The notes under the pieces: generated by a model
What the model was told of the DNA's origin: nothing
Database searches by the model: none
What the model saw: the letters and a program-made list of their open reading frames with translations, nothing else
Source: Candidatus Thiodiazotropha sp. (ex Monitilora ramsayi)
GTDB taxonomy: Bacteria; Pseudomonadota; Gammaproteobacteria; Chromatiales; Chromatiaceae
Reading direction: 5' to 3'
Length of the DNA: 64,000 nucleotides
Assembly: GCA_025655595.1 (NCBI GenBank)
Contig: JAHXIO010000011.1
Coordinates: 558,001-622,000 of the forward strand
Shown: piece after piece, positions 62,707-64,000 of the stretch
Position numbering within the stretch: position 1 is the first letter of the stretch
Layout: every line of letters starts with the position of its first letter
Made by a program: the position numbers and the translations under genes

Positions 62707-62735
62707 CCCCAAACCGAACGTATACATGTTTGGGG
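62707..62735. promoter_or_regulatory. Inverted repeat upstream of the formate dehydrogenase operon
   Basis: CCCCAAAC and GTTTGGGG are perfect 8-base arms with a 13-base spacer, 60 bases upstream of the fdsB start. It looks like an operator. The same gap (62648-63018) also holds a -10-like TATAAT at 62865 and an inverted repeat TTCTATT/AATAGAA (62880-62903) on the gshA side. Confidence 0.45.
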
Positions 62736-63018
62736 TGACTGCATCACGGAATCTATACCCGAGTGCCTTGTCTGTTTTTATAGTCTGCTCAGCGCCGGTT
62801 TTCCTGTCGGCAAGATCGATAATGGGTGGATCATCGATCGATCCCCGTCAGGAGACGACTTGAATATAATGAACATTCATTCTATTATCAACAACAAATA
62901 GAATAAGGGCTTACCAGGCATCAGAGAGTCACAGGCACGATCGCTTTTACTGACTGTTTTTTATAGTTATTTCGGCTTTCTTGAATCTGTGTATCAAATG
63001 ACCAACCGGAGCAAGAGG

Positions 63019-64000
63019 ATGAAGACAACGGACACGATCACCCGCCGAATCCCTACCGAAGCTATCATCGGCGCCAAGACCGGACTGGAAAAAGAGGGAT
63101 TGCGGGTGCGACGGGACGGCCAGCTCTCCGACAAAATCCACCCGACCGTGCTGGGCTCAGCCCTGACCCATCCAAGCATCACCACCGATTTTTCCGAATC
63201 CCTGCTCGAGCTGATCACTCCCCCCAGCCATCGGGGTGAGGACGCACTCGCCTATCTGGCCGAAACCGAAGCCTTTGTCCATCAACATCTCGCAGACGAG
63301 TTGGTATGGTCCGCCAGCATGCCCTGCCACATCGATGACGCCGATGATATTCCCATCGCTCACTACGGGCATTCGGATACGGGCATGTCGAAGCACATCT
63401 ATCGTCGCGGTCTCGCACATCGCTACGGCAAGATGATGCAGGTCATCGCGGGGGTCCATTTCAATTTCTCATTCTCGGAAGACCTGTGGCCCGAACTGCA
63501 AAGCATCTCCGGTGATAGAGGCGCACTTCGTTCGTTCACAGATGACAGCTATATGCGCACGCTGCGCAATGTCCAACGCTACGACTGGCTGCTGCTCTAC
63601 CTCTTTGGCGCATCACCTGCCGTCGACCGCAGCTTTGTCGGTGCCGTCGACAGACTGAAGCCTTTCGACAGGGAGACATACCATGCACCCTACGCCACCT
63701 CCCTGCGTATGGGTGATATGGGCTACACCAACAGTGTTCAGGCCGGTAACCATATCCGAATCGACTACAACTCACTCGACGGCTATCTCGCCGCCTTGCG
63801 AAAAATACTCGACACTTCCCACCCGGCTTACGAGGAGATCGGTCTGATCGTCGATGGTGCCCACCGGCAACTCAATACCCACCTGCTTCAGATAGAGAAT
63901 GAGTTTTACTCCAGTGTGCGCCCCAAGCAGATTGCTCGCGATGGTGAGTCTCCACACGAGGCTTTGGGGCAGCGCGGCATCAGATATTTGGAACTGCGCT
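63019..64000 (+). CDS. gshA: Glutamate-cysteine ligase, N-terminal part (cut by window edge)
   Basis: The open frame runs from the ATG at 63019 to the end of the window (327 codons), out of roughly 520 in the family. It makes gamma-glutamylcysteine for glutathione synthesis. Recognised stretches are I-I-G-A-K-T-G-L-E-K-E-G-L-R-V (glutamate/ATP site), L-G-S-A-L-T-H-P-S-I-T-T-D-F-S-E, L-L-E-L-I-T-P-P and V-I-A-G-V-H-F-N-F-S, as in the gammaproteobacterial class-I enzyme. GGAG seven bases before the ATG supports this start; an ATG at 62998 is an alternative. It is divergent from fdsBA. Confidence 0.93.
   Translation, partial: MKTTDTITRRIPTEAIIGAKTGLEKEGLRVRRDGQLSDKIHPTVLGSALTHPSITTDFSESLLELITPPSHRGEDALAYLAETEAFVHQHLADELVWSASMPCHIDDADDIPIAHYGHSDTGMSKHIYRRGLAHRYGKMMQVIAGVHFNFSFSEDLWPELQSISGDRGALRSFTDDSYMRTLRNVQRYDWLLLYLFGASPAVDRSFVGAVDRLKPFDRETYHAPYATSLRMGDMGYTNSVQAGNHIRIDYNSLDGYLAALRKILDTSHPAYEEIGLIVDGAHRQLNTHLLQIENEFYSSVRPKQIARDGESPHEALGQRGIRYLELR

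Noticed and set aside
1-64000. Search for tRNA, rRNA, CRISPR arrays, insertion sequences, integrases and defence genes
   Set aside because: None recognised by reading either strand; small structured RNAs cannot be excluded without covariance-model searches.

Overview
This 64 kb window looks like the chromosome of a sulfur-oxidising gammaproteobacterium. The evidence is a SoxYZ pair with a Tat-type SoxY, a TusA-DsrE2 sulfur-relay pair, the gammaproteobacterial surE-pcm-(yqaA)-nlpD block, an E. coli-type GshA, ArgA fused in the AAK-GNAT form, and a soluble NAD-linked molybdenum formate dehydrogenase together with modABC. The mix resembles Chromatiales-like free-living or symbiotic sulfur oxidisers. 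That placement is inferred from gene content and no database was searched. No phage, integrase, insertion sequence, CRISPR array, rRNA or tRNA was recognised.

Layout. 0-5 kb: housekeeping block surE-pcm-yqaA-nlpD (minus strand, nlpD cut by the window edge), then an Smr protein and a PhoX-like phosphatase. 4.8-7.9 kb: a three-gene module of an unknown 185-aa protein, a MoxR AAA+ ATPase and an HExxH/VWA protein. 7.9-13.5 kb: a c-type haem protein, a BepA-like protease, soxYZ, and a TetR regulator whose operator-like sequence recurs in front of tusA-dsrE2. 13.5-20.3 kb: an envelope VWA protein with an acidic partner, an LpxL-like acyltransferase, a rhodanese and a YadGH-type exporter. 20.6-33.8 kb: mostly minus-strand accessory genes, including a GH13 phosphorylase-like enzyme, thioredoxin-like and M48 proteins, several exported proteins of little-known families, a porin, and a double cyclic-nucleotide-binding/acyltransferase fusion. 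34-43.7 kb: small hydrolases, two isochorismatase-family proteins, a Tat-exported thioredoxin-like protein, a Met-rich exported peptide, a glutaredoxin/AraC divergon, a haem-binding GlcG/HbpS protein coupled to a TrhA-like protein, and a PilZ protein. 43.8-50 kb: argE-argA and modABC. 50-58 kb: a GGDEF/EAL protein, a 14-repeat propeller lipoprotein, cyclopropane fatty acid synthase and an isoaspartyl peptidase. 58.3-62.7 kb: formate dehydrogenase subunits fdsBA, followed by gshA, which runs off the right edge.

How the parts fit. SoxYZ carries sulfur intermediates in the periplasm, and TusA/DsrE2 pass persulfide sulfur in the cytoplasm. ModABC supplies molybdate needed by the formate dehydrogenase, and GshA supplies glutathione for thiol chemistry. 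Scattered through the gaps are at least eight copies of a short GC-rich palindrome, often in inverted pairs and often carrying a 5' GTAG. This is the layout of REP/BIME elements. Together with the TetR operator pair, these repeats are the clearest non-coding structure in the window.
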